Assembly: GCA_024919175.1 (NCBI GenBank)
Contig: CP103804.1
Span: 868,001-932,000, forward strand
Direction of reading: 5' to 3'
From: Clostridioides difficile
GTDB taxonomy: Bacteria; Bacillota; Clostridia; Peptostreptococcales; Peptostreptococcaceae
DNA: 64,000 nt
Below are positions 7,658-16,857 of the stretch, in pieces. The stretch's first letter is position 1, and each line of letters starts with the position of its first letter. The notes below the pieces were generated by a model. The model searched no databases and was not told the DNA's origin. It saw nothing but the letters and a program-made list of their open reading frames with translations. A program made the position numbers and the translations under genes.

Positions 7658-8743
7658 ATGAAATTATCTAAAAGTATATTTTATAATTTAGACAAGATTC
7701 ATTTAGTATTAAACAAGATTAGTAATAAAGAGCTTAGAGTAATCTGCAAAGAGATAGGTATTTTACTAGAATCTGGATGTGAAATTACGAAGATATTTCA
7801 AATTATTGAAGGACAATCTAGCAAAAAAGTAAAAAATTTGTTTAACACAATATCAAATCATATTCAAAATGGGAATTCCATAGCAGAATCATTTCAAATC
7901 ACAGGAACATTTTCTAAATTTTTTATAAGTATGATAAAAGCAGGAGAAACTAGTGGAAACTTAGATGTAATAATGAGCGATTTATCTAATTATTACGATA
8001 AAGAATATAAATTAAAAACCAAAATAATAACTATTTTAATCTACCCAATGATACTTATCATATTATCTGTAATATCAATAATATTTATCTTTATATTTGT
8101 GATACCAAATTTTCAGGTGGTTTTTGCTAGTAATGGGATTGAACCACCTTTCATAACTAAGGTTTTAATAGGAATTTCTATAATAGTTACAAATCATCTA
8201 GGTTATTTAATACTTAGTTTTATATTGATTTTAATAGGAACTATTTATTTTATTATAATGAATAGTAATCTAAAGAAATTAATTAATTCATTTAAATTTA
8301 AAATACCTTTTTTAAAAGGAGTTAATCAACTAGTAGCTACAACCAGATTTTCAAGAGCCTTGTCTATTTTACTTAGTAGTGGAATACAAATAGTAGATGC
8401 AATAGACATGTCAGCAAGTGTTATAGATAATGAATTTATTTATGAGAGATTAAAGATTTCTAATAATTATATAAAAAAAGGAAATAGTATAGGTAAGTCT
8501 TTGAATCTAGCAAATATTTTTCCTAAGTTATTTGTTTCAATGGCAAATACAGGTGAAGAAAGTGGGAAACTAGATAAGAGTCTAGATGTAATAAACAGAT
8601 TTTATGAAAATGAATTAAATAATAAAATAGAGCAGATAATGAAATTTGTAGAGCCTGTAATAATTATATTTATGGGATTGATTGTTGGAGTTTTTATTTT
8701 ATCAATGGTTATCCCTATGTTTGATGCAATTACTAGTTTCTAA
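7658..8743 (+). CDS. pilC2: Type IV pilus inner-membrane platform protein PilC (secondary cluster)
   Basis: A 361-residue protein with the GspF/PilC layout: two homologous T2SSF domains (SGCEITKIFQIIEGQ with GETSGNLD in the first; SSGIQIVDAIDMSA with GEESGKLDKSL in the second) and three membrane segments (residues ~125-150, ~170-200, ~330-355). It is about 40 residues shorter than typical PilC, lacking the N-terminal extension. It is the platform on which PilB acts. It follows pilB after a 151-bp gap. Confidence 0.92.
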   Translation: MKLSKSIFYNLDKIHLVLNKISNKELRVICKEIGILLESGCEITKIFQIIEGQSSKKVKNLFNTISNHIQNGNSIAESFQITGTFSKFFISMIKAGETSGNLDVIMSDLSNYYDKEYKLKTKIITILIYPMILIILSVISIIFIFIFVIPNFQVVFASNGIEPPFITKVLIGISIIVTNHLGYLILSFILILIGTIYFIIMNSNLKKLINSFKFKIPFLKGVNQLVATTRFSRALSILLSSGIQIVDAIDMSASVIDNEFIYERLKISNNYIKKGNSIGKSLNLANIFPKLFVSMANTGEESGKLDKSLDVINRFYENELNNKIEQIMKFVEPVIIIFMGLIVGVFILSMVIPMFDAITSF

Positions 8744-8795
8744 TATGAAAATAAATTTTACTAAATAAAACTTTTAAGAAGGAGAGAAAATTTAA

Positions 8796-9146
8796 TTGAT
8801 AAATAAAAAACGAAAAGGGTTTACACTTGTTGAAATGATTGTAGTAGTAACTATTTTGGGGGTTATATCTAGTATAGTATTAGTTAAATATGGTAAAGTT
8901 CAAGAAAGCGCCAAGATGAATGCAGACTATACAAATGCAGCTAATATAGTAACCGCGGCTAGTATGGCTATTAACGATGATGAAAATATAGCAGAATCTT
9001 TAAGCGTAGAATCACTTAAAGAAAAAGGTTATTTAAGTACTGTTCCAGTTCCTCAAAGTACATCAGGTAGGTTTGAACTTGTTATAAGTGATAATGGTAC
9101 AGATATAAGTGTAAATGTAAATTCAAAGCAATTTTATCCAAGATAA
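8796..9146 (+). CDS. pilA2: Type IV pilin, major pilin of secondary cluster
   Basis: A 116-residue prepilin with a short basic leader cut after glycine (MINKKRKG then FTLVEMIVVVTILGVISS): phenylalanine +1, glutamate +5 and a hydrophobic N-terminal helix, the classic class III signal processed by a PilD-type peptidase encoded elsewhere. Translation starts at TTG 8796 behind AAGGAG. The C-terminal domain is small (~75 residues) and has no cysteine pair, so no disulphide-closed D-loop. Its position between pilC and pilM matches the pilin of the C. difficile secondary T4P cluster. Confidence 0.93.
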   Translation: MINKKRKGFTLVEMIVVVTILGVISSIVLVKYGKVQESAKMNADYTNAANIVTAASMAINDDENIAESLSVESLKEKGYLSTVPVPQSTSGRFELVISDNGTDISVNVNSKQFYPR

Positions 9147-9265
9147 TATTTGATTTTATACGTTTTTAGTATCAAATTATAAAGATATTTTTAGTATTCA
9201 ATTGTAAATGTAAATATATTAAGCTTGATTAAAAAATATAAAAATTATTATTACCTAAGAAGGAG

Positions 9266-10138
9266 ATGGTTATAATTAAAAAATTTTTAACCTTAGAAAT
9301 AAATGATGATTATATAAGGGTTGTATTTTTAAGAAAAAACTATAACAAAATATTTATAGATAAATCTATTATAAAAGAAGTTAGCTTTAATATTAAAAAT
9401 GATATTGATGAGATTGAAAAAAGTAGATATGTAGAAAACGTAGTAAAATTAGTAAAATATGAGATAAATAATATAAAAAAATCATATAAAAATTTGCACT
9501 TTAATATTCAAACTCAAGATATAGTGATTAGAAATATTGAGATATTGAATACTAAGAAAAAAAGAGATATATTAAACATGATAGAATTTGAGATAACACA
9601 ATATATTCCAATAAATATAAATAACTATTCAATAAAATATAAAATTATAAACTCTAGTGAGGATAAGCTAAATATACAAGTAATTCTTTTTCCTAAAAAT
9701 ATTATCAAAGTAATTAAAATCATTTCAGAAAGTCTAAATATGAACCCAAAAGCGATAAACATAAATTTTGATATATTACAAAAACTTATAAGTCTAAATT
9801 TAATAGATAATTTCATAGAAGATGGAGTGTTTATAGAGTGTAAAAAGAATCAATTTATTATAAACATAACAAAAAATAAAAAAATAGAAGAGACATATCT
9901 ATTATCAAAAGAAATAAAATCCTATGACTCAGTAAAAAAATTAATAAGTAAATTTAAATATGTTTACTATTATGGTATAGAAAACTGTTTTATAGATGAG
10001 TATTTTAAAGATACAGAAAAAATTCTTGAAGTAAATCCATTGAAATTAAAAAATAAAGTAAGGGTGGAAAATAATTTTGATAAGGATTTAAGGGATACTA
10101 GTATAACTTATATAAGCAGTATAGGGATGATTATTTAA
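9266..10138 (+). CDS. pilM2: PilM-like type IV pilus assembly protein
   Basis: A 290-residue protein with an actin-fold PilM pattern: an early strand (FLTLEINDDYIRVVFL), then IQTQDIVIRNIEI and IEFEITQYIPININNYSIKYKI, the hallmark 'E..QYIP' segment of PilM. PilM normally binds the N-terminus of PilN on the cytoplasmic face and links the envelope subcomplex to PilB. Its stop directly abuts the next ATG. AAGGAG lies directly against the ATG at 9266, too close to be ideal; see findings. Confidence 0.8.
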   Translation: MVIIKKFLTLEINDDYIRVVFLRKNYNKIFIDKSIIKEVSFNIKNDIDEIEKSRYVENVVKLVKYEINNIKKSYKNLHFNIQTQDIVIRNIEILNTKKKRDILNMIEFEITQYIPININNYSIKYKIINSSEDKLNIQVILFPKNIIKVIKIISESLNMNPKAININFDILQKLISLNLIDNFIEDGVFIECKKNQFIINITKNKKIEETYLLSKEIKSYDSVKKLISKFKYVYYYGIENCFIDEYFKDTEKILEVNPLKLKNKVRVENNFDKDLRDTSITYISSIGMII

Positions 10139-10582
10139 ATGAAAACTTATAAAACAATAAATTTTTCTAATGGATTTAAAGAAACTAAGCAATACAATAA
10201 AATCTATAAGATAACAATAATCTTAATTTTAACATGCATTTCACTAAAAATGTTTATGTATATGAAATCTATAAATGAATTAGAAAATTATATAAGTAAC
10301 AATAAATCCATAACTGAATCGAAATATACTGTACCAAAGCTAGAAGAAACAAAAGAAAAGTTTTCTAAAATAAAGCTTGATGAAATTAAAAAAATATATG
10401 AAATAGTTGGTACAGATAACATTACTAAAATATCTATAGATAAAAACAAAATGGAGATAGAAGGAATATGTGATAATCTAGATATTTTAGATAGTTTAAA
10501 AAAAATAAATTACATAAAATATTACTATATAGACAGTATTATAAGAGATGGAGAATATTATAAATTTAGAATAAAAAGTTAG
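10139..10582 (+). CDS. PilN-like membrane protein of type IV pilus
   Basis: A 147-residue bitopic protein: ~30 cytoplasmic residues, one membrane helix (IYKITIILILTCISLKMFMYM), a short coiled coil and a small C-terminal ferredoxin-like domain (KISIDKNKMEIEGICDNLDILDSLKKI). Size, topology and position between pilM and a pilO-like gene indicate a PilN equivalent. Its start follows the pilM stop without a gap. Confidence 0.75.
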   Translation: MKTYKTINFSNGFKETKQYNKIYKITIILILTCISLKMFMYMKSINELENYISNNKSITESKYTVPKLEETKEKFSKIKLDEIKKIYEIVGTDNITKISIDKNKMEIEGICDNLDILDSLKKINYIKYYYIDSIIRDGEYYKFRIKS

Positions 10583-10596
10583 ACAGGTGATTAATT

Positions 10597-11181
10597 TTGA
10601 AATTAAATAAGAGAGAAAAAAATCTGATAAAAATACTGCTAATATTAATTGTTGTATTAGTAGTTAATGTAATATCCAGACCTCTAGAAGATAATCTAAC
10701 TAATTTGAAGAAAGAAAAACAAAATATAGCAAATGAAATAAAGCGACAAGATAATTATAGAATTAAGGATAATAAACATGAAGATGATAGATATGTAAAA
10801 AATGTTGAATTAGATAGTAATACAAAATTAAAAAATAATTTTAATAATTCATTTTTAGATAAAAAAACACATAAAGATATAGTGTTATTAGTAGAAAATG
10901 AATTGAGAAATATTGTGAATGTGGAATACATTAATCAAGAAAATAGCTTAGACAATCATAATAAAAAACAAACTAATTTAGAAGTAAAAGTTAATGGTCA
11001 ACTTGAGAATGTGTTGAAACTTGAAGGTGTAATGAAGAACCTAAAGTTAAATAATAAAATTGAAAAAATAGAAATTAATAAACTAAAAACAAGTAATCTT
11101 GATGCTCAAAATATTTCAAACGAATATAAACAAGAAAAAAACAATCTTGTAGAATGTAAAATGACAATTAGAGTCACATAA
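10597..11181 (+). CDS. PilO-like membrane protein of type IV pilus
   Basis: A 194-residue bitopic protein with an N-terminal membrane helix (LIKILLILIVVLVVNVIS), a coiled coil (NLKKEKQNIANEIKRQ) and a C-terminal alpha/beta domain, the plan of PilO/GspM. It starts with TTG at 10597 behind AGGTGATT. It is the last gene of the cluster. No pilT, pilQ or pilD is present, which is normal for a Gram-positive secondary cluster relying on shared components. Confidence 0.72.
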   Translation: MKLNKREKNLIKILLILIVVLVVNVISRPLEDNLTNLKKEKQNIANEIKRQDNYRIKDNKHEDDRYVKNVELDSNTKLKNNFNNSFLDKKTHKDIVLLVENELRNIVNVEYINQENSLDNHNKKQTNLEVKVNGQLENVLKLEGVMKNLKLNNKIEKIEINKLKTSNLDAQNISNEYKQEKNNLVECKMTIRVT

Positions 11182-11433
11182 CAAAAAAGAATAGATAAAG
11201 TAAAAAACTATTATCAATTCATAAAGCTTTATAGAAGAATTAGTTTTACGATAATCCATTTCTGCAAGAGGGATTGATAGTGATTTTATCGAAATCCTAA
11301 TTAAAGTGAATATATTGTACCAAAATATAAGTGAATTTGAGATAATATTTGCTTATACTATAGATTGATTGATAAAAAAATGGTATAATAACAAATTGTA
11401 CTTTAATTTAATAATAAGGGAGTGGAAGTCATA

Positions 11434-12474
11434 TTGTTAGGGAGAAATGAGCTATGCCCTTGTGGAAGTGGCAAAAAATACAAGAAATGTTGTTTAAATA
11501 AAGATATTGTTTCAGAAAGAGCAAGCAGAAAAACTGAACTTTCACAAAAGCAATATACAGATTTATATTCAAAATTATACGATTATTCAAGACATGATAA
11601 ATTCAAAGATGAATGTGAAAAAGCTAAGGAAATGTTTTATATAATGCAAAATGATACTGTAAATGAAAAGTTCGAAAGATTTTTTAATACGTATTTAATA
11701 CAAGACCACATAATGGAAAATAAAAAGGTTATGACAGTTGGGTTTCTTGAAGAGAATGGTGCAAACCTAAGTCAATCAGAAATCGCAATATTAAAAAGTT
11801 TATTTGAATCATATGTAAGCATTTACGAAGTAAAAGAAATTTCTACAGGAAAAATAGTTTTAAGAGACTGTTTAAGTGGGAAAGAACTTTATACAGAAGA
11901 TGTAAAACTTCTAAGAAGCTTTAAAATCGGAAGTTGTATGATAGCTAGAATAATTGATGTTGAAGGAACTAATATATTAATAGATGTAACTATAAGTATA
12001 TCAAATGAAGTTAAAGATATAATTTTAAATGATGTTATGAACTTATTTAATCAATATAAAGACTTATATAAAGATATGAAGACGTTCTTAATTTATCATA
12101 CACATGTATTATACAAATATATACAACAGCTCTTAGACCCAAGTATAGCTGAATATTTAAAAAGAGAAAGAGATATAAATAATAATAAAAAAGCTAATTC
12201 AGAAGGTGAATTGGCTGAAGTAGAATGTAAAGTTTTAGGTACTCTTAAAGAAAATGTGGAAAAAGAAAATATAGATGCATGTATAGAGTTCTGGAATGAA
12301 TATAAGAAAAGTCATGAAAATATAAAAGGAGCTGAAAATGGTTGGGCAGCTGCGGTCGAATACTATGTCAAGAAAGAAGCAGGACAACCTATAACTCAAG
12401 TACAAATATCAAAAAAATATGATATAAGCTCTAGTACGTTAGGAAAAAGATACAAAGATTTAAAAATATCTTAA
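11434..12474 (+). CDS. SEC-C metal-binding domain protein with C-terminal helix-turn-helix
   Basis: Starting at TTG 11434, the product begins MLGRNELCPCGSGKKYKKCC, a perfect SEC-C zinc motif (C-P-C-G-S-G-K-K-Y-K-K-C-C) as in the SecA tail. An in-frame GTG at 11422 overlaps the ribosome site. A middle domain of ~230 residues is not recognised. The C-terminus (ITQVQISKKYDISSSTLGKRYKDL) is a helix-turn-helix like those in TFIIB-type cyclin folds or small DNA-binding proteins. SEC-C modules usually mediate protein or ribosome contacts. The role is unknown. Confidence 0.8.
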   Translation: MLGRNELCPCGSGKKYKKCCLNKDIVSERASRKTELSQKQYTDLYSKLYDYSRHDKFKDECEKAKEMFYIMQNDTVNEKFERFFNTYLIQDHIMENKKVMTVGFLEENGANLSQSEIAILKSLFESYVSIYEVKEISTGKIVLRDCLSGKELYTEDVKLLRSFKIGSCMIARIIDVEGTNILIDVTISISNEVKDIILNDVMNLFNQYKDLYKDMKTFLIYHTHVLYKYIQQLLDPSIAEYLKRERDINNNKKANSEGELAEVECKVLGTLKENVEKENIDACIEFWNEYKKSHENIKGAENGWAAAVEYYVKKEAGQPITQVQISKKYDISSSTLGKRYKDLKIS

Positions 12475-12554
12475 TTAATTATAAAAAGCTTTAAGTCATA
12501 GATAAAGAATTTATAGTATAATATATGTATAATGTGTAGAAAGAGGTATTAATA

Positions 12555-12920
12555 ATGAGTCTTAGTTTAGGAAATGCAATTGCTGTATCAACAAACTTTA
12601 TAAAATCTAACCCAGCAGTACCTGTATACGACGGAGAAGAAATATATGCAGTTATTTATCATATAGAAATAGGATATAATAATGGTGTATCACCTGATAC
12701 TAAACAATATATAATAATAGACTATAAAGAGTTCGATTTATCTATGGATAGAAAAAATGAACTAGTAGAAGTTGCTAAAGAGTACTGCAAATCAAAAGGT
12801 ATTGTAGAAAATGAAAATCTTGAAATAAATCTTTTGGATAATGAAGAAGCAGAAAACTTCTTGGAAAAGGTATTTAATAACATGAAAGTTATAAGAGGCC
12901 TTATAACTAAAAGAGGATAA
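12555..12920 (+). CDS. Conserved hypothetical protein, 121 aa
   Basis: A soluble acidic protein with no signal peptide or membrane segment and a good start context (GAGGTATTAATAATG). It alternates predicted strands and helices (EEIYAVIYHIEIGY, TKQYIIIDYKEFDLSMDRKNELVEVA). It sits 4 bp before the next small gene, so the pair is probably co-translated. The family is not recognised. Confidence 0.75.
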   Translation: MSLSLGNAIAVSTNFIKSNPAVPVYDGEEIYAVIYHIEIGYNNGVSPDTKQYIIIDYKEFDLSMDRKNELVEVAKEYCKSKGIVENENLEINLLDNEEAENFLEKVFNNMKVIRGLITKRG

Positions 12921-12924
12921 GTTA

Positions 12925-13242
12925 ATGGAGTTTATTGGTATAGAAAATATAACACCATATGAAAACATATATGAATTTAGTGTATATAAATACGATGATG
13001 AAATCACTTTAGGTAGTGAAGAGTTATATATATGTGAATTAAGGGTTATATTAATTAAAGTTAATTCTTTATACGTTGAAAGATTGAATAAATCAGTTGA
13101 AGCAATGGTTTTAGTAAAAAATCTAAAAAAAGATTTAGGCAAGGAATTTATTGTAGACAAGATAAAGAAATTTGTGCTAGACGAAATTTGGGTAGAAAAT
13201 CTAGTAAAAGAGAATATAGAAGTTATATTTGTAGAAAGCTAG
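12925..13242 (+). CDS. Conserved hypothetical protein, 105 aa
   Basis: A soluble protein in tandem with the 121-residue gene before it. Sequence is beta-rich at the start (FEFSVYKYDDE-like strands, LYICELRVILIKV) with a helical C-terminal half (LVKNLKKDLGKEFIVDKIKKFVLDEI). Its stop codon lies inside the 5' arm of a strong terminator, so the two-gene transcript ends here. No family recognised. Confidence 0.72.
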   Translation: MEFIGIENITPYENIYEFSVYKYDDEITLGSEELYICELRVILIKVNSLYVERLNKSVEAMVLVKNLKKDLGKEFIVDKIKKFVLDEIWVENLVKENIEVIFVES

Positions 13243-13264
13243 GAGTAACCCTAGCTTTTTTATA
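13236..13264 (+). terminator. Intrinsic terminator
   Basis: An 8-bp stem (AAGCTAGG/CCTAGCTT) followed by a run of T. It begins within the last codons of the 105-residue gene and ends just before the ribosome site of the FAD oxidoreductase. Confidence 0.85.
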
Positions 13265-13289
13265 TTACAATCTAAGAGAGGAAAACAAT

Positions 13290-14894
13290 ATGTTAAGGGT
13301 ATCTAATATAAAACTTGGAATCGATAAAGATATATCTTTATTAAAAGATATTGTACTTAAGAAATTAAGAATAAAAGAAAAAAATTTAATAAAATATAGT
13401 ATATATAAAGAATCTATAGATGCTAGAAAAAAAGGAAAAATGGAATTTGTATATTCTGTAGATGTAGAAGTCAGAGATGAAGATAAAATACTCAACTCAA
13501 AAATAAAAGATGTAACAAAAATAAAAGATGTAAAATATGTAAATGTAGCTATGGGACATAAAAAATTAAATAATAGACCTTTAGTAATTGGAAGTGGGCC
13601 AGCTGGTTTATTTGCAGGTCTTATTTTGGCTCAAATGGGTTATGAACCAATTATACTTGAAAGAGGTCTTGATGTTGATAGTAGGACCAAGGATATAAGT
13701 GATTTCTGGACAACTAGAAAGTTTAAAAATAATTCAAATGTTCAATTTGGAGAAGGTGGAGCAGGAACTTTTTCAGATGGGAAACTCACAACTAGAATAA
13801 AAGATATACGATGTAGAAAAGTGCTAGAAGAATTAGTTCAGTTTGGAGCACCAGATGAAATATTATATTCACATAAGCCACATGTTGGTACAGATATATT
13901 AAAAAGTGTAGTTAAAAATATAAGAAATGAAATAATAAATCTGGGTGGACAAGTTAAATTTGATTCAAAAGTGACAGATATAGTTGTATTAAATAATTCT
14001 ATACGATCTGTAGTTGTAAATAATAGTGAAAAAATAGATACAGATGCAGTTATATTAGCTGTTGGGCATAGTGCAAGAGATACTTATGAGATGTTGCATT
14101 CAAGAGGTGTAAAAATAACTCAGAAACCATTTGCAATAGGAGCTAGAATTGAACATCCTCAAGATTTGATAAATAAAGCACAGTATAAGGAATTTTATAA
14201 TCATCCTAGGCTAGGAGCTGCTGATTATAGACTTATAGAGCATGTCTCAAATGGAAGAACAGCATATACTTTTTGTATGTGTCCAGGAGGAAGTGTCATA
14301 GCATCTGCATCAAATGATTTTGAAATAGTCACAAACGGAATGAGCGAGCATGCAAGAGATAAAATAAATGCGAATAGTGCATTTTTAGTAAATGTACTTC
14401 CAGAAGATTTTGATAGTGATAATCCGCTAGCAGGTGTTCATTTTCAGCAAAAATATGAGAAATTGGCTTTTGAATTAGGTGGGAAAAATTACAATGCACC
14501 AGTTCAACTTGTTGGAGATTTTATCAATAATAAGACTTCTGAAAATTTAGGAAGTGTTGAACCATCATATAAGCCTGGATACAAGCTTACAAATTTGAAT
14601 GAATGTTTACCTAGTTTTGTGGTAGAAACTATGAGAGAAGCATTTATATCTCTTGATAAAAAATTAAATGGATTTGCAATGCATGATGCAGTTTTAACAG
14701 GTGTAGAAACTAGGTCATCATCACCAATAAGAATAGTAAGAGATGAAAACAGTTTGGAATCAATAAGTATTAAAAATTTATATCCTTGTGGTGAAGGTGC
14801 TGGATATGCAGGTGGAATAGTAACAGCAGCAGTAGATGGCATAAAATGTTCAGAAAAAATAATACAAAAATATGCTAATAACACAAAAATTTAA
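13290..14894 (+). CDS. FAD-dependent dehydrogenase (COG2509-type)
   Basis: A 534-residue flavoprotein from ATG 13290 (behind AGAGAGGA); upstream in-frame codons run through the terminator of the previous gene and are not coding. About 90 N-terminal residues form an alpha/beta domain, followed by a Rossmann dinucleotide site (VIGSGPAGLFAGLILAQMG), a NVQFGEGGAGTFSDGKL segment typical of the family, and a C-terminal FAD contact (YPCGEGAGYAGGIVTAAVDG). The family is widespread in Firmicutes and uncharacterised biochemically. It appears to be a single-gene unit. Confidence 0.88.
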   Translation: MLRVSNIKLGIDKDISLLKDIVLKKLRIKEKNLIKYSIYKESIDARKKGKMEFVYSVDVEVRDEDKILNSKIKDVTKIKDVKYVNVAMGHKKLNNRPLVIGSGPAGLFAGLILAQMGYEPIILERGLDVDSRTKDISDFWTTRKFKNNSNVQFGEGGAGTFSDGKLTTRIKDIRCRKVLEELVQFGAPDEILYSHKPHVGTDILKSVVKNIRNEIINLGGQVKFDSKVTDIVVLNNSIRSVVVNNSEKIDTDAVILAVGHSARDTYEMLHSRGVKITQKPFAIGARIEHPQDLINKAQYKEFYNHPRLGAADYRLIEHVSNGRTAYTFCMCPGGSVIASASNDFEIVTNGMSEHARDKINANSAFLVNVLPEDFDSDNPLAGVHFQQKYEKLAFELGGKNYNAPVQLVGDFINNKTSENLGSVEPSYKPGYKLTNLNECLPSFVVETMREAFISLDKKLNGFAMHDAVLTGVETRSSSPIRIVRDENSLESISIKNLYPCGEGAGYAGGIVTAAVDGIKCSEKIIQKYANNTKI

Positions 14895-14952
14895 CATAAA
14901 CTTAATCATTTTTTAATATTTAACATGGATTTAACATTACTACTCCTATAAT
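14891..14952 (+). promoter_or_regulatory. Pho box and -10 element of the Na/Pi transporter gene
   Basis: TTAACA-like hexamers at 14891, 14902, 14913, 14920 and 14931 fall mainly at 11-bp steps, the pattern bound by PhoP/PhoB in Gram-positive bacteria. A TATAAT box lies at 14947-14952, so the array occupies the -35 zone, as expected for activation under phosphate starvation. Confidence 0.75.
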
Positions 14953-15017
14953 TTGATAAAATACAATAGGTTATAAAATTTTTAAATACAGTAATCTCTT
15001 TACAAGGAGGAAATAAT

Positions 15018-16646
15018 TTGAACATTATAATAAGTCTAATGGGTGGATTAGGGCTGTTCTTATATGGTATGAACCTTATGGGAGAAGGTCTTCAAAAATC
15101 TGCTGGGACAAAATTAAAAAAGATAATAAAATTACTTACTAGTAATCTATTTATGGGAGTTTTAGTAGGTACAGGAGTTACAGCAGTAATACAAAGTTCA
15201 AGTGCTACTACTGTAATGGTTGTTGGTTTCGTAAATGCAGGCATAATGACTTTAAAACAAGCAATAGGGGTTATAATGGGTGCTAATATAGGTACTACTG
15301 TTACAGCCCAATTAGTATCTTTTGATTTAACTGGAATGGCTCCAGTAGCATTAGGTATAGGTATTATACTTTATTTATTTGGAAATAAACCTAGAATAAA
15401 AAATATAGCCGAAATACTTATAGGTTTTGGTATATTATTTACAGGTATGGATTTTATGAAAATGGCAGTTGAGCCATTAAAAGACTATCAAGGGTTCTCT
15501 GATTTACTTGTTACATTTGGTAACTATCCATTACTTGGATTATTATTAGGATTTGGTATTACAGCAATAATACAAAGTTCAAGTGCATCTATGGGTATGT
15601 TGGTTGCATTAGCAGCAGAAGGTTTAATCCCATTAGCAGCAGCATTACCAATTCTTTATGGTCAAAACATAGGTACATGTGTAACTTCACTGTTATCAAG
15701 TATTGGTGCTAATAAAAATGCACGAAGAGCTGCTATGATGCATTTAATCTTCAATGTTTTGGGAACAGTAATATTCTTAGTGTTATTGAATAAACCAATT
15801 GTAAATTTAGTTACAAGTTGGGACCCAAGTAATGTTGCAAGACAAATAGCTAATACACACACATTGTTTAATATTATATCCGTCTTAATACTTCTACCAT
15901 TTACGAAGATTATCATAAAACTAGCAATTAAGCTTGTTCCTGATAAAGCTGGTGATGTAGATGAAGATGAAGCTAAGACTATAAAATATATAGATGATAG
16001 AATGATAGAAACTCCTTCTATAGCTCTTGCCAATACGATAAAAGAAGCACTTCGTATGGGAGAAAAAGCTAAGGAAAGTTTAAATGCATCTATGGAAGCA
16101 TTAGTAGAACATTCAACTGAAAAAATAGATAAGACATACAGACGTGAAAAACTAATAAATGATTTACAAAAAGCTATCTTAAATTACTTGCTTAAACTTT
16201 CAAAGGCACCTTTGGATGATGATTCTAGAGAAGTTGTAGATACCTTATTTAATACAGTTAATGATATAGAAAGAATTGGTGACCATGCTAAAAATATAGC
16301 TGAACTATCTCAAGTTGCAATAGATTCAAATATTTCTTTCTCTGAAGAAGGACAAGCTGAACTTGATGTTATGTACAATAAAGTTGTTTCAGCTTATACT
16401 TATGCCTTAGAGTCAATGAGAACTGATGATGTGGATTTAGCTTGTAAGGTTATAAAAATTGAAGAGCAAGTTGATATAATGGAGAAATCTTGTAGAGCTA
16501 ATCATATGTATAGATTGAATAACAACCTATGTAGTATAGAAAATGGAGTTATTTATTTAGACGTAATAAGTAATCTAGAAAGAATATCTGACCATGCTGT
16601 TAATATAGCACAACAAGTTATAGCTAAGAGATTGGGAACTGATTAA
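15018..16646 (+). CDS. Na+/phosphate cotransporter with C-terminal PhoU-like domain
   Basis: A 542-residue protein starting at TTG 15018 (AAGGAGGA). It has two inverted NaPi repeats, each with the QSSSA motif (AVIQSSSATTVMVVG and AIIQSSSASMGMLVA), in ~320 residues of membrane helices. A ~220-residue cytoplasmic PhoU-like helical bundle follows (NDIERIGDHAKNIAE and NLERISDHAVNIAQ). This is the bacterial NptA/YjbB type of sodium-driven phosphate carrier. The upstream Pho box supports a role in phosphate acquisition. The C-terminal PhoU domain may act as the regulator. Confidence 0.92.
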   Translation: MNIIISLMGGLGLFLYGMNLMGEGLQKSAGTKLKKIIKLLTSNLFMGVLVGTGVTAVIQSSSATTVMVVGFVNAGIMTLKQAIGVIMGANIGTTVTAQLVSFDLTGMAPVALGIGIILYLFGNKPRIKNIAEILIGFGILFTGMDFMKMAVEPLKDYQGFSDLLVTFGNYPLLGLLLGFGITAIIQSSSASMGMLVALAAEGLIPLAAALPILYGQNIGTCVTSLLSSIGANKNARRAAMMHLIFNVLGTVIFLVLLNKPIVNLVTSWDPSNVARQIANTHTLFNIISVLILLPFTKIIIKLAIKLVPDKAGDVDEDEAKTIKYIDDRMIETPSIALANTIKEALRMGEKAKESLNASMEALVEHSTEKIDKTYRREKLINDLQKAILNYLLKLSKAPLDDDSREVVDTLFNTVNDIERIGDHAKNIAELSQVAIDSNISFSEEGQAELDVMYNKVVSAYTYALESMRTDDVDLACKVIKIEEQVDIMEKSCRANHMYRLNNNLCSIENGVIYLDVISNLERISDHAVNIAQQVIAKRLGTD

Positions 16647-16698
16647 AAATATTAATTTAAAATAAAGTAAGAGTTAAAATAGATAATAAATAAAAAAG

Positions 16699-16755
16699 AA
16701 GGAGTTGCCTCAAAATTGATTTTTTCTAATCAAATTTTGAGTTCAACTCCTTTAA
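16699..16755. terminator. Bidirectional terminator between convergent genes
   Basis: A long interrupted stem: outer arms AAGGAGTTG (16699) and CAACTCCTT (to 16752), inner arms CAAAATTGATT and AATCAAATTTTG. It has A- and T-rich flanks and serves the Na/Pi transporter gene and the opposing cell-wall protein gene. Confidence 0.85.
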
Positions 16756-16857
16756 AATTAGGCTAATTAATCCTACTGAATTATCTTTGAGAATAATTAT
16801 CCCACATAAAAGGAGATAATTAAAATTTTTATTTTGAGATATCTTTTTTTCAAATTA

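Noticed and set aside
9147..9180. Terminator between pilA and pilM
   Set aside because: Only a weak TTTGAT/ATCAAA stem with no T-run; not convincing as a stop, and the operon seems to continue.
13188..13289. N-terminal extension of the FAD dehydrogenase
   Set aside because: It overlaps the upstream gene and its terminator; ATG 13290 has the only proper ribosome site.
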